Source: Sympetrum striolatum
Taxonomy: Eukaryota; Arthropoda; Insecta; Odonata; Libellulidae
Assembly: GCA_947579665.1 (NCBI GenBank)
Contig: OX388348.1
Location: 11,284,001-11,348,000 of the forward strand
Reading direction: 5' to 3'
DNA: 64,000 bases
In this document: positions 1-10,800 of the stretch, piece after piece
Position numbering within the stretch: position 1 is the first letter of the stretch
Layout: each line of letters starts with the position of its first letter
Program-made: the position numbers and the translations under genes
Notes under the pieces: model-generated
The model's database searches: none
Told to the model about the DNA's origin: nothing
Seen by the model: the letters and a program-made list of their open reading frames with translations, nothing else

Positions 1-124
1 CACCTTAGCGAGGGGGGGGTTTGTACTCTTCAGCAGAAATAAAAGTATAGAGCTAGTCATAGGACTTGACTCTTGGGGGGGGGGGTTTGAACCCCTAAAC
101 CCCCCCCCCCTCGCTGCGCCACTG
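1..124. mobile_element. G-rich MITE end, cut by window edge
   Basis: G/C homopolymer runs lie just inside each end. The right end reads CTCGCTGCGCCACTG and the left end reads CACCTTAGCGAGGGGG, which are inverted versions of one terminus of the type CAGTGGCGCAGCGAGGG. This is typical of short non-autonomous hAT-like elements in arthropods. The left target site is outside the window, so the target duplication cannot be checked. Confidence 0.5.
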
Positions 125-962
125 ACTCGGGATGATATAAAATATACCGATCCAAATTTTATAATTACCCGTAAATTTGCTGTGTAGTTACGAAAATAAT
201 TCAATAACCTGGTTTCCGTAGAAATTTGTAAAAGTATTGGAGCAATACAAGATATCAGTAAAAATTAATTTTCGATGATATTATTAATAATATACCATTT
301 TGGAAGCAAATCAGTCAGCTGAAAGGTATTGTGCGCGTAAGCTACGCACATATTTATCGTAACTGTGACTTGATGAATTGAAATAAATTTGAGAAACGGT
401 TAAAACTGTGACTTAAATTCTTCAGCTTCCTTTTCGATTCAGCCAATTTTTTCTCTTGTGATAGAATCCAACGAATCTCATATCTGGTTATGCAATGCCC
501 ATTCAAAATTTCAATTCGTGGAAAATTTTTGTTTCTTTTGAACACTCAGTGCGTAAGACTGGGTTTTGTATAATCTCTCTGCTGGTTAAACCACCTATCA
601 CTTAGTCTAAATAATTGTAAGTTGACGTTTTAATTTTTTCCACCTTGATATATAACTTGAATTCTGCAAATTCAATTATAATATCAACTATAATCAAGAG
701 TCTACATAATATTTTAATGCAGCCGAATCTGTACTCTCCGGTATGTGACGCATTCAATTGAATACTCGGCTAATACATAAATAACGAAATCAGGCTTAAA
801 TGTAAGCCTACCAGAAAATTTCATCTGTTATAAATGATTTTTTGTTTCTTAGAAGAGGAGGTAATTTTAAAAGCAACGGATGAAGTAATTCCTAAGAAAG
901 CTGCTGATGATATAGTCTAATAACGAAAGATATTCAAATAAGGATGGGTGCACCAATGTGGT
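125..962. other. No gene seen
   Basis: AT-rich DNA with only short random ORFs and no splice-consistent coding stretch. No repeat shared with the rest of the window was noticed here. Confidence 0.5.
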
Positions 963-1200
963 GATTTATTCAAAAACAAAAGTTCCAATTTTCCTCAAGA
1001 GATGGCATTAGTGTCGAAGTTTATAAACTTAAGTTCCAATTTCTCTCAAGAGATGGCATTAGTGTCGAAGTTTATAAACTAAAGTTCCAATTTTCCTCAA
1101 GAGATGGCATTAGTGGCGAAATTTATAAACAAAAGTTCCAATTTTCCTCGTAAGTTTTAAAATATAGCATTAATGTAAAAGTTTAATTTAAAAAGTTCGA
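963..1200 (+). repeat. 51-bp minisatellite, cluster A
   Basis: About four imperfect tandem units of 51 bp, each containing GAGATGGCATTAGTG, then TTTATAAAC, then AGTTCCAATTT. The last unit decays at the right end. The same unit recurs in opposite orientation at 2036-2335. Confidence 0.85.
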
Positions 1201-2035
1201 TCAGTAAATAGACCTTTGCCATTTTCGATGTATTCATGGGAATCGAATCGTTTTCGAGACGTTTACTTCTAAAATATATCAATAATTATTACAATATCAA
1301 TAAACAATATAACAATTAATTGATAAAAGTAAATAATTTAATACAAATAACTTTTTATTTAAAAAAAGAAACATATGAATTATGTCGATGTTATTAAATG
1401 CGTACTTCAGCGATGGAGAACTATACTAATTTTTTTCTTCGTAACTTTGCTACGTAGAAACATGATTTTTAACACAGTTTGTAGTCAATTTTATGCACTA
1501 ACTTCCTATTTATTCATTTTTTCCAAGTCTTTTCAATTGCACTTGCAGCGATGCAAAACGAAAATTGAGTACGCAACCAGCAGAATGGTGACGTCACATT
1601 GTATTTAATCATTTAATTTCTCCAATACATTGCAACTTGTGGCAATGATATTTACATTAAATTGTATCATAATCTACCCTTTATACATGAGTAATTTTTT
1701 CCAGCAATGCGCAATTTTTTTGATGATCATTTTTACATTTAATGTATCGGCTTTATAATCCGGAAGTGGTGTGTAAAAAAGAACAAACCGACATCCCTCA
1801 TTCCTGTTATCGTCTTTGATGCTCCCACTAAGTCATACGCCATTGCCAGACAAGAAGCGATTATTAATATATTAGAATTATTATATATCCTCTTTCTATC
1901 GAAGGAATCATTATATCTATTTTCTCTACTGTCAAATCTCAAATAAAGTCAAATTGTCACGATGTCCGTGTATTGTCCATACCGAGATCGATAGCCATAA
2001 TTGAATTGACATTCGATACATTAAATGTACTATAT
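1201..2035. other. Spacer between inverted minisatellite clusters
   Basis: AT-rich spacer of about 835 bp. Short ORFs exist on both strands but none resembles a known protein. The inverted arrays on both sides suggest that arrays plus spacer may be one non-autonomous element. Confidence 0.4.
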
Positions 2036-2335
2036 AATACACTTCGACACTAATGCCATTTCTTGAGGAAAATTGGAACTTTTGTGTATAAACTTCGACA
2101 CTAATGCCATCTCTTGAGGGAAATTTGAACTTTTGTTTATAAACTTCGCCACTAATGCCATCTCTTGAGGAAGATTGGAACTTTGGTTTATAAACTTCGC
2201 CACTAATGCCATCTCTTGAAGAAAATTGGAACTTTTGTTTTTACAATCTTCGCCGCTAATGCCATCTCTCGAGGAAAATTGGTACTTTCGTTATTAAACA
2301 TTGCCATTAATGCTGCATCTCCAGAAAAATGTGAA
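2036..2335 (-). repeat. 51-bp minisatellite, cluster B (inverted)
   Basis: Five to six units of the same 51-bp repeat on the minus strand. Because 51 is a multiple of three, the minus strand has a spurious ORF with a 17-residue repeat containing MALVAKFIN. The ORF is a by-product of the repeat and has no other gene features. Confidence 0.85.
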
Positions 2336-2344
2336 CTTTTTTTA

Positions 2345-4380
2345 ACTGAAAAATAAAAAATATCCCTAAGTAAACTGTAACATTACCATAAGTTGAGATA
2401 TAATTCAGTATCATACTTATACTATATTAAGCAAAAGTCTACTTTTCCTAGGAAGGCGGGTTAAAAAAATAAATGTTAACTTTTTAACCAAATATCTTTT
2501 TCTATTTACAATAATTAAAGAAATGTTTAAACATTCATGTTCCAATATTGCATTAACTTTGATATTTTTCCTATTTATAAGTAACCTAACAGTTTCAAAC
2601 TTTAGGAGTATGTAAAAAGGGTTTATTATATTGATTTTTAATAACGAAGTCACTCTATGTTTCAAATGCCGTAGGAAAATAATGAAAATTAATTTCATTC
2701 CTTTCGAAAAAAGTCAAAATATAGCGCATAAATAATTTTTCGATTTATTTTATGAAAATTCCAGTTTAGCAGTTTTCGACTATGACATACGATTAGTAAT
2801 ATTTGCATTATTGTAAAATTAATCCTTATCACTGTCACCAACCTGTAAAAGTATAATTTAAAATTATGTTTTTGAATCGAGTATAGTTAAGTATAATTTA
2901 GAAATGATATAAGGTCTTTATGCGCTTCACTCACCACCCAGTAGGTTTTCAGTCGAACCTTTATAGCCCTGTCAATCTCAACGATCGAATGGTCACCGCC
3001 TACTTGAGGGTTCAATCGACTGTACTCCATCCTAAAAAATTTGAAAAAATTGTTAAAAAATAATACTAGGGAATAACTCAAAAGTATATATACTGATACT
3101 TACTCAGATTTCTGTTTAAACCGTTAATACTTTAATGTATTTCTTCTTAGAGGAAATAATTCCAAACAGGAAGAATAACTCCAAAACCTTGAAACGGAAG
3201 AATGAAGCTAAGTCACACCAAGTCTTCAATGACGAAGCGTAGGAGTAAATGAGAAAGTTCCCCTCATTTAGTTCTATTTAAATTATTTACCCCCATTACC
3301 GCTTCATTACAAACGTTTCTTCCTATTCAAGCATAATTTCAACGCGTTAGGGGGGGGTATAAACGTTACCCCTAGTTTCCTTACTCTAACTCATCCCCTA
3401 GGTAAATTTTCTCACCAGCTCATTATAAGGTATTCTTTTACATCATTTTCATGAGATTTTGTTTCGAGGAGAGCATTTGATATCGTCTTTGGTTAGCAGA
3501 AGTTACAAGTATTGCATAATCAGCGGATTCTAGGAGTGCGTTCGTGTTGAAAGATTATTTCAAAAGAGAATCCCTTATTCCACTTAATCATTTCTATCGG
3601 TGAATAAGTTTTTCTATAAGAGCCCGAGATCCATCATCTTTGCACTTGCGTGAATTTTTAAAAATGAGTTAAATAATTCAGAAGAACTGTTCACAAATTA
3701 TCATCATAAAATGAGCGTACTATCTCTAGTAATTCAGAATTTTTTCTCGTTTTTCATAACCTTGCTGATTGATAAAATTCTAAATTACTTTCAAGTATTC
3801 TAAAATTCATACCAATAAGTCCGCGTACTCTTGTGAAAAAGCAAAAAATATTTTAAACAGAGTAGATAAATTGACAATTTTTGTGAATCTGAAAGTGGTG
3901 AGTTGGAGGATGCAAAAACTAGTATTGAAAATATTTTCAACTAAATAAAAAGTGTCCGTTAAACCTATGTAAGCATTACTTGCCCTAGTAAATAATATTT
4001 TCAAGCTGATAGGAATAAAATGATGGAAAACTTTTGATGAAATTTTATAAGAAGGAAAATTAAAGATTACGACAAGGAAATAAAAAAGAATATTTTGGAA
4101 ACGTGCAATTCTTAAATAAGCAATTCTAGCATTCAGTTAATCAACTGATAATTAATTTTTAAAGAAGTGTGAACATTTTCATAATTCTCTCTAAAAATGC
4201 GGCGGGGAAAGTACTAACGGGCGGGGGTAAGCGGCGGGGCAAGCGGTGACGCGCGAGGGAGCGCGGGAATTTCTTTTAAACATTGTTTTTAGTAGAATGA
4301 CCTTGAAACGCGCTAGGATAGACTTTTCGTATATACTCATAGAGATCTAAAATATTCTCCAGCCCTAAGAATAAGGATCG
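2345..4380. other. No gene seen
   Basis: Two kilobases of AT-rich DNA with scattered short ORFs and a short G-run near 3350. A GC-rich patch near 4200-4265 precedes the piggyBac remnant. I see no supported gene or element here. Confidence 0.45.
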
Positions 4381-4381
4381 A

Positions 4382-5590
4382 TTGGTAAGCATAATGAAAC
4401 ATTTACGGTTTGATCACAGAGAAACTCGGAGTCAAGCTCTGAGAGAAGAAAAATTTGCTCTGGGTTACAATACATTTATAACTAACTCCCGAGCCTGTTA
4501 CAACCATGACGAGAGTGTTACGGCCGATGAACAATCATATCCTACGAAGTGCATATGCCCATTCATCCAATACATGCCGAATAAGCCAGATAAGTTTGGG
4601 ATCAAGTACTGTGTATTAGCAGACGTGAAGTCTAAACATTGCCTAAATGCATTTCCTTATTGTGGAAAAGGTGAAGCTAGGGGATCAAGGCAGTCTCTTG
4701 GAGAATATGTTGTGCTATGGTTGGCAGAGCCGTTCAAAAACTCCGGTATCAACATAACTTGCAACAATTACTTCTCTTCAATCAGTCTCGCTGAAAAACT
4801 AAAAAAAAACAAAATCTCACTGGTTGGAGCGATAAGAAAAAATAGAAGAGAATTACCTCCTTCGGTTCATCACAGCGATGAAATGTACTCAACTAGCGTT
4901 TATAAAAATAGACTAGGCCATAGCTTGACAAATTACCAAGCAAAAAATATAAAATCTTGCTTTTAATCAGTACAATGCATCTGGACGTGATGATTTCTGA
5001 CTCAGAAAAAGAAACTAGATACAGTTTGGTTTTACAACTGCAACAAAGTAGGAGTAGATATAATGGATAGCATGTGCCGGAAATATTCAACTCATTCGGC
5101 TGCAAGGAGATGGCTAGTGCATGTATTTTTTAACATATTAGACCTGGCCTCAATAAATAGCTGGGTTCTATTCAAAGAAACTGCAGGGCGTAAACTCAGC
5201 CGGAAGGAGTAAATTCAAAGACTTGTATTAGAAATTATTGGAATCTTATTATAGATAGAGCTTTAATTTACAGGTAAGATGGAAGAGGAGACTTTTTAGT
5301 CTCAATCCTCAATCTCGCCTAATAAAGACCCCTAATAATAATAATAATAATAATAATAGAGCCACCTCCCTCATGTTCCTTTGCAATGTCGGGAATTTCA
5401 TCAGGGGAAGCAAGTGCGCCAATAAGACCGCAGAAAAGAAGAAAGTGTCAGATCTCACCTGGATGTTATAACAAATCCAGTAATTTGTGCCTAAAATGTA
5501 GGAAAATATACAGTGGAATATGCTCTGTAAAAGTGGCAATGTGCAGAATCTGCGGTAAAAAAGTATGTACTCTTGGATACATAGAGTCAG
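4382..5590 (+). pseudogene. piggyBac transposase remnant
   Basis: The 194-residue ORF at 4382-4966 matches the core of piggyBac transposases (DDE_Tnp_1_7). It has the VTADEQ motif around the first catalytic aspartate, a YMPNKPDKFGIKY segment, a GEYVV segment and KKNKISLVGAIRKNRRELPP. The second catalytic motif reads ITCNNYFSS where family members have ITCDNWF, so the aspartate is now asparagine. A shifted frame continues at about 4990-5205 with the FYNCNKVGVDIMDSM and ARRWLVHVFFNILDLA regions. The cysteine-rich C-terminal domain is at 5386-5587, with several CxxC pairs. The N-terminus is missing and frame breaks are present, so it is dead. No TTAA-flanked ends were found. Confidence 0.85.
5258..5358 (+). 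repeat. Non-LTR element 3' tail with (TAA)n
   Basis: The stretch ending CTCGCCTAATAAAGACCCC is followed by about eight TAA/ATA units. This is the form of a LINE or SINE 3' tail, and it splits the piggyBac remnant between its catalytic core and its cysteine-rich end. A similar tail is at 41830-41890. Confidence 0.5.
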
Positions 5591-5839
5591 GGACGGATCC
5601 AGGGGGGTGGTCCTGGGGGTCCGGACCCCCCCCCCCCGAAATATCACTTGTCCCTATTTTTCGAAAATGAAACTCAAATAACGTAAATAAGCATACAATT
5701 GAATAAGCAATCACTAGCGAAAAAATTCGAGTTTGTCTAACACAATTCTAACGTCACGTTTTGTGAAAGCCGAAATATCTTTTATTTTTAAATTTTTCAA
5801 TCGGACCCCCCCCAAAAATTTTTTCTAGGTCCGTCCCTG
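5588..5839. mobile_element. hAT-type MITE, 252 bp
   Basis: The ends are perfect inverted repeats, CAGGGACGGA and TCCGTCCCTG. They are flanked by an exact 8-bp duplication CATAGAGT (5580-5587 and 5840-5847), as expected for hAT. G and C homopolymers lie just inside the termini. It has no coding capacity. It sits in the last codons of the piggyBac remnant: the right-hand target copy continues GAG TGA, the likely old stop. Confidence 0.93.
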
Positions 5840-5849
5840 CATAGAGTGA

Positions 5850-6470
5850 TATTCTCTCTTATCATACATCTAAAAAATGTTAAATATTAATTTGTAAGAA
5901 CAATAGCGAAGCTTTATTATGATTTCAAACCTTACATTGTGAAGATGATGAAGTGTTTCTATAATGACTTGGATTTATTGTAAACTAGCGAATGATGGAA
6001 GGAAATAACATTTTAAGAATGATGTAAGTATTAAGGTAAGTCTAAAATAAAAATCAACGTAATAAAACAAGCACCAGAGTGAATAAGCTCAGAATGAGAT
6101 ATGAGTAAGAAAAGGCCATTCTCGATAAATGCATGATTAATTGCTAGGTTTTCCATGAAGGTCTGATCGCTGCCTTCACTTTACAGCCGAAAATGTTAGT
6201 AACCCTGCTTCTTTATAGTTTATAAACTTATTCGGGATCCCCAAGAGTTTCGACAAATCACATGAAACAAATCCGTGCTCAAAATATCCCTTTAGTTATT
6301 TATTCTGCGAACGCATAACTCTGTTTAGAGATCCGTTCTTACGATTGGTAGCCCTGGTTTATAAAGTTAGTATTGATATTAATTCTAATTGTTCAAGAAA
6401 GGTGATTGAATGTAAACTTGAGATATCAGTTTGAGATTTACCTGAGAAAAACATTGGAAGAACATTTTAT
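5850..6470. other. No gene seen
   Basis: AT-rich DNA without supported coding sequence. No repeat shared with the rest of the window was recognised. Confidence 0.4.
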
Positions 6471-6474
6471 AATG

Positions 6475-7020
6475 ATTAAACTAATATGTTGGCAATCCTG
6501 CTAAAAAATTTTTTATGAATTTTAAAATGTTATAGAACGATTTGGCATTGACGAAAACCACAGATTGGAAATTTTCACGGCGAAATTCGAAAAAGTCTTC
6601 CGCCATCGTATTTGATGGAGGTTTTTCCGAGGCACGAACGAGTGCTTTTATATGGTTTCCGTCAGATGGCATTACAATCTTGGCGTGACGTGACTGACTT
6701 TTATCAACAATTCGGACCTTTTTCCACTTATTCCGAAAATATGAGATTCATTGGTCCAGTATGAATGGATAAAATATTCTAGAATATGAAATTCTGCAGA
6801 TTTAGGACATCGGTCAACATTTTGTTTAATTAATTAAAATTTAAACAAAATACGAGGTAAAACACCTTATCAGCATTTGTGTAATGGTCAGACTTAGAAG
6901 TTATACAATATTTAGGACCTTGAAAATCATAAAAGTATTTAATTACGAATTTTAAAAGTAGGTGGTCAAATGACCACCTCCCGTCCTTCTAGGTAGGCCG
7001 AAACTGCCGTCCTCCTAGTG
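6475..7020. mobile_element. TTAA-type element, dispersed copy
   Basis: The right end reads CCGTCCTCCTAGTG followed by TTAA (7021-7024). This matches the right ends at 27470 and 58928. Near it is the palindromic GGTGGTCAAATGACCACC. The middle contains, on the minus strand, a stretch beginning ATGCCATCTGACGG that is shared with 27136 and 58600 in opposite orientation. The left end was not resolved. Confidence 0.55.
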
Positions 7021-7179
7021 TTAATGAGTTTGCCATAGAAGCGTTCAACTCCTCTAGTTTTCAATGCATTTAGTTTTTAAAAGATTTGAACTATATTTGT
7101 AGTAAGAAGCGGGCATGAATAAACTAGCCCCTGTAAGTTAGGCATTTTACATTTTAATAGGCAGCTTGCCCCCCCCCCC

Positions 7180-7290
7180 CTAGCCCAGTGGCTTGTGACG
7201 CCCTTGCTCGCGATTATTACAAAGTAGGGACAATTGTTGGGAGCCGCAGCGTAACTAGGCTTTCACAACAATGCATCCCGCGATCGTTTG
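7180..7290. repeat. Dispersed repeat, copy 1
   Basis: The block with TATTACAAAGTA, TTGGGAGCCG and AACAATGCA recurs in inverted orientation at 23950-24060. A C-homopolymer just to the left (7169-7182) suggests a MITE end. Confidence 0.5.
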
Positions 7291-7600
7291 ATAAAATATG
7301 TATAAAAACAGAAGAAAAGCAAAAACAGATAAAATTAAAGAAAAGACAAAGAATTTTGCAAATTATAATATAATATACTTGTACAATATTGTAGAAAAAA
7401 GTATCTGTATATTTAAATTCAGGGAAGAATCATAAATCATTCTATTCGTTTGGTTTTTACAAACTATCACATATATTTTGGCTAAAACTAACCCACACAA
7501 TCAATCCTCTTCTCAATACCTTTAGTTAACAGAATTTTGCGTTGTTAGTCTTTCAGTTTAAATGCATTATTTCCTACCATCTTTTGATAAAAATTCGCAG

Positions 7601-7852
7601 GTCCAAGATGGTGGCCAATGATCGGATGTCTTCCAGAATTCCGGAAGCTTCGCGGGAAACATGAGCTGCGATTGTTTGTTTGGAGCGAGATCGCGAAAAA
7701 ATATGGTCCAATAGTTGGTCTTCGCTTAGGAAGAGACAAAACAGTTCTGGTCTCCGGCAAGGATGCAATTACGGAAGGTCTATCGAGGGAGGAGTTTGAT
7801 GCCAGGCAAGACGATTTCTTTGCCAAAGTGAGAACCAATGGAGCAAGAAGAG
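7601..7852 (+). CDS. P450 exon: hinge and substrate region 1
   Basis: It begins after TTCGCAG and ends before GTGAGT. It starts by completing a split glycine codon and ends in phase 1. It encodes the GPRWWP hinge through KVRTNGARR. Confidence 0.85.
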
Positions 7853-10800
7853 GTGAGTCCCTTAACCCCCAATTCATTTTTTGAAATGTCTTATGTGATG
7901 ATAAATGTAGTAGATGTATAGTAATCATAGAAAAACGTAGCACTCGGATTATATTTCAAGCTTCTCGTCAAATTCCTGGCAAATTGCAATTAAACCAAAT
8001 AAATTCAAGCAACACAATATTTTTTAATGCATACTGACCATAGAATATAAAACAATACATATCATGATGATGAGACAAGACCTCGAAACGTAGGCTGTGT
8101 ATTGTTTTGTATTCTGTGGTTTACGTACATAAATGTAAATAAATAATTCAAAATTCCCTATTCAATGCCATCTCCTTCACTTCCTTGTAGCTTACCCCAT
8201 CCCTTATATTATCTGAAATCTTTTGTCTTTGTCTTTATTTCTATTTTTTTGTGGTCTATTTAAATAAAAAATATTGGTTAATGGTAGGTTCTGGGGGTTG
8301 GGTTGGTTGGTAACGTTCAGGGGGTTTTACAGTTAACCGCCAGAACCTTACCGTTAACCAAATAATATTTTGTTGCTTGAATTATCTTGGTTTTAATGTT
8401 GGAATACTACCAAGTTAAGGCCAAGGCGAATTTTTTAAATTTACAAATAAGTCAACATGGGGTGGGATCACCCCTTTGCCCCCCTCCTTACAGCAATGGT
8501 TCTTACTACTATATTCTATTAAAACTGGATAATTTCTTCTTCTGTCTAATTTATATGTCTTTGGACAGGTTTCAACTGGCTACCCTCTATAATAGTCGAT
8601 CCTGAGCATCTTCTTTCATTTGCCTGTAGCTTTGGTCAGTTTTTATGTAATCAAGCATTCCCATTTTTCTTCCTCACTTTCCTTCTATTTTTCCTCAATA
8701 ATTCTTCTAAGTAGGTAATTTTGGCATAGTATATTCCCCATTCAAGCTGTCTTCCTCTTTCTTGATTTTCCTCAGCAGTTTTCTTTCCTCTCTTATTCTC
8801 AGTAGTACTTCCGCATTTCTAATTCTATCTATCCACTTCACCTTAGGCATCTTCATCTCCGACCAGATTTGGAGGCAAGCACTTTCCAAGCACTTTTCAT
8901 CTTTCTTTTCGACTATCCATGTTTCACTGCAGTAAGTCGCCACACTCCCTATAAAGCATTCAGCAAATCTCTTTGTCAGATCTATTGGAATCTTCATGTT
9001 TTTAGAAGTCCTATCACTTTCTCAATTGCTTTTTTACCAATAGCGTTCTCTTCTGTCTTACTTCCTGGGTACAGCTACCATTCTCAATCACTAAAATTCC
9101 CAGCTACAGATAATGTCATGTTTTGTTATAAAGGTGTTATATTCACGGATGGACCAATATGGAAGGAGCAACGTAGGTTTGCTCTCAGCCATCTCAGAGA
9201 TTTTGGCTTTGGGAAGAAGTCAATGGAAGCCATGATTCGCGAGGAGGCGCTGGAAATGGCAACGAGGCTTGCAGAAAAAGGCAAGATGGCTGGTGGCGAA
9301 GGTGTGGATGCAGAGAAAATGTACACTATCCCAGTGTTGAACTCTTTATGGGCCATGATTGTGGGAGAAAGGTATTCTCACGATGACAAGACGTTATTGA
9401 AGCTCATTAAGATAGTTGGCGATGCATCTCAGTCCTTGGCTTCCACAGATGGTTGGGTCATGCTATATCCCGTACTACGATTCTTCTTCCCAGGATTCAA
9501 GAGATACAACGAAGTTCGCAAAAGGTTATGGAAATATTTCAGCGTAAGTGAAGTTGATTTGATACTCTCATCATTTAATGGATAATTAAACATCAACATA
9601 CAAAATGGGGGGTCAAATATTGAGTGGAGAGCGCCTGATCAAGAAAGTAATGGAGGGTAGAATTCAAGGGTAAAAACAATGGAGAAGACAGATGGCAAGA
9701 TATGGCCCTTCTCTATATCAATATCAGATTAACCAACATTTTATTTTATTATTTTCCTAATTTGTTCATGTATGATTTTGATTATAATCTTTAAGATTAT
9801 AATCAAAATTCATTGGGGGGCATTGGGTATACTTTTATGGAATCAAGGGGGTGGTGGTTTGAAAAAGTTTGGGAAACACAGATTTAACTTAATCAGATTA
9901 TGTTTGTTCTCTATCTGTATAATGCTTCTTTTGGTATCATTTAGCTCTCAGCCATTCTTTCAAATTTCATTTCTTCTATATGTAGGACACAGTGGAAGAC
10001 CATGAGAAGACAATAGTTGATGGACAACCACGTGACTTGATTGACATATATATACAAGAAATGAAGAGAAGAAAAGGCGAAGTTTCCTCATTCTCTAGTA
10101 AGAGAATATTGAGTATGAATTTAGAATAATTTGGTGTAATCTATGTTAGTAATAACTTGTTAATAAATGGGAAATGATGCAAAGTAATTCTGAGTGTAAA
10201 GGAAACCAAGGATACATGGAAAATTTCAACAGGACCAGAGCATGAGCCTGGATATTTCACTAAATTACACTATACATAAGATACAAGATCATAAAACATA
10301 GATAGGATCTATTATACATAAAAAGATGAATAAGATCCCTCATTTAAATAAAATAACACAGTACATGGTAGAATATCCATATAGTCACAGACATAAACGT
10401 AGATTGATTGAATAATAACAAATACCACTTGAGATAATATCCCTATTATTGAAAGAGTATTCTTCTATGCCTGTTTTATGCTTGCCTTCCTTGATGTTAT
10501 AACTATGGTTGCCGTGTTCTACATAATTAGGAAGTTCAAATCTGCTACATACTTCATCTCAGCCCTCCTTTGGGTTCTATGTTTTGTACATCCCAGCTTA
10601 TCCAAAAGCCTTCATTCCAATTTACAGCCACCTAAAGAAAAATGTCAGCCATTAATAGAAAGATGTTGGCCATCTTGGGGTAACCTTTAATCTGAAGCAT
10701 GGACTGGTCTAAATATAATGATGATAAAATGCATTTCTTCCATCCAAAGTCATCATCCTATTTGTAGTTTCTATTTTAATTATGCAATAATAGGTTTAGA

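Noticed and set aside
2030..2212. ORF with a 17-residue repeated peptide
   Set aside because: It is a by-product of a 51-bp minisatellite; no start context, splice signal or homology supports a protein.
963..2335. Regular repeats as a CRISPR array
   Set aside because: The units are contiguous 51-bp repeats without unique spacers, in a eukaryotic genome.
5309..5714. Overlapping ORFs on both strands rich in Leu or Pro around 5310-5710
   Set aside because: They come from the (TAA)n tail and the G/C runs of the MITE; only the plus-strand cysteine-rich piggyBac part is supported.
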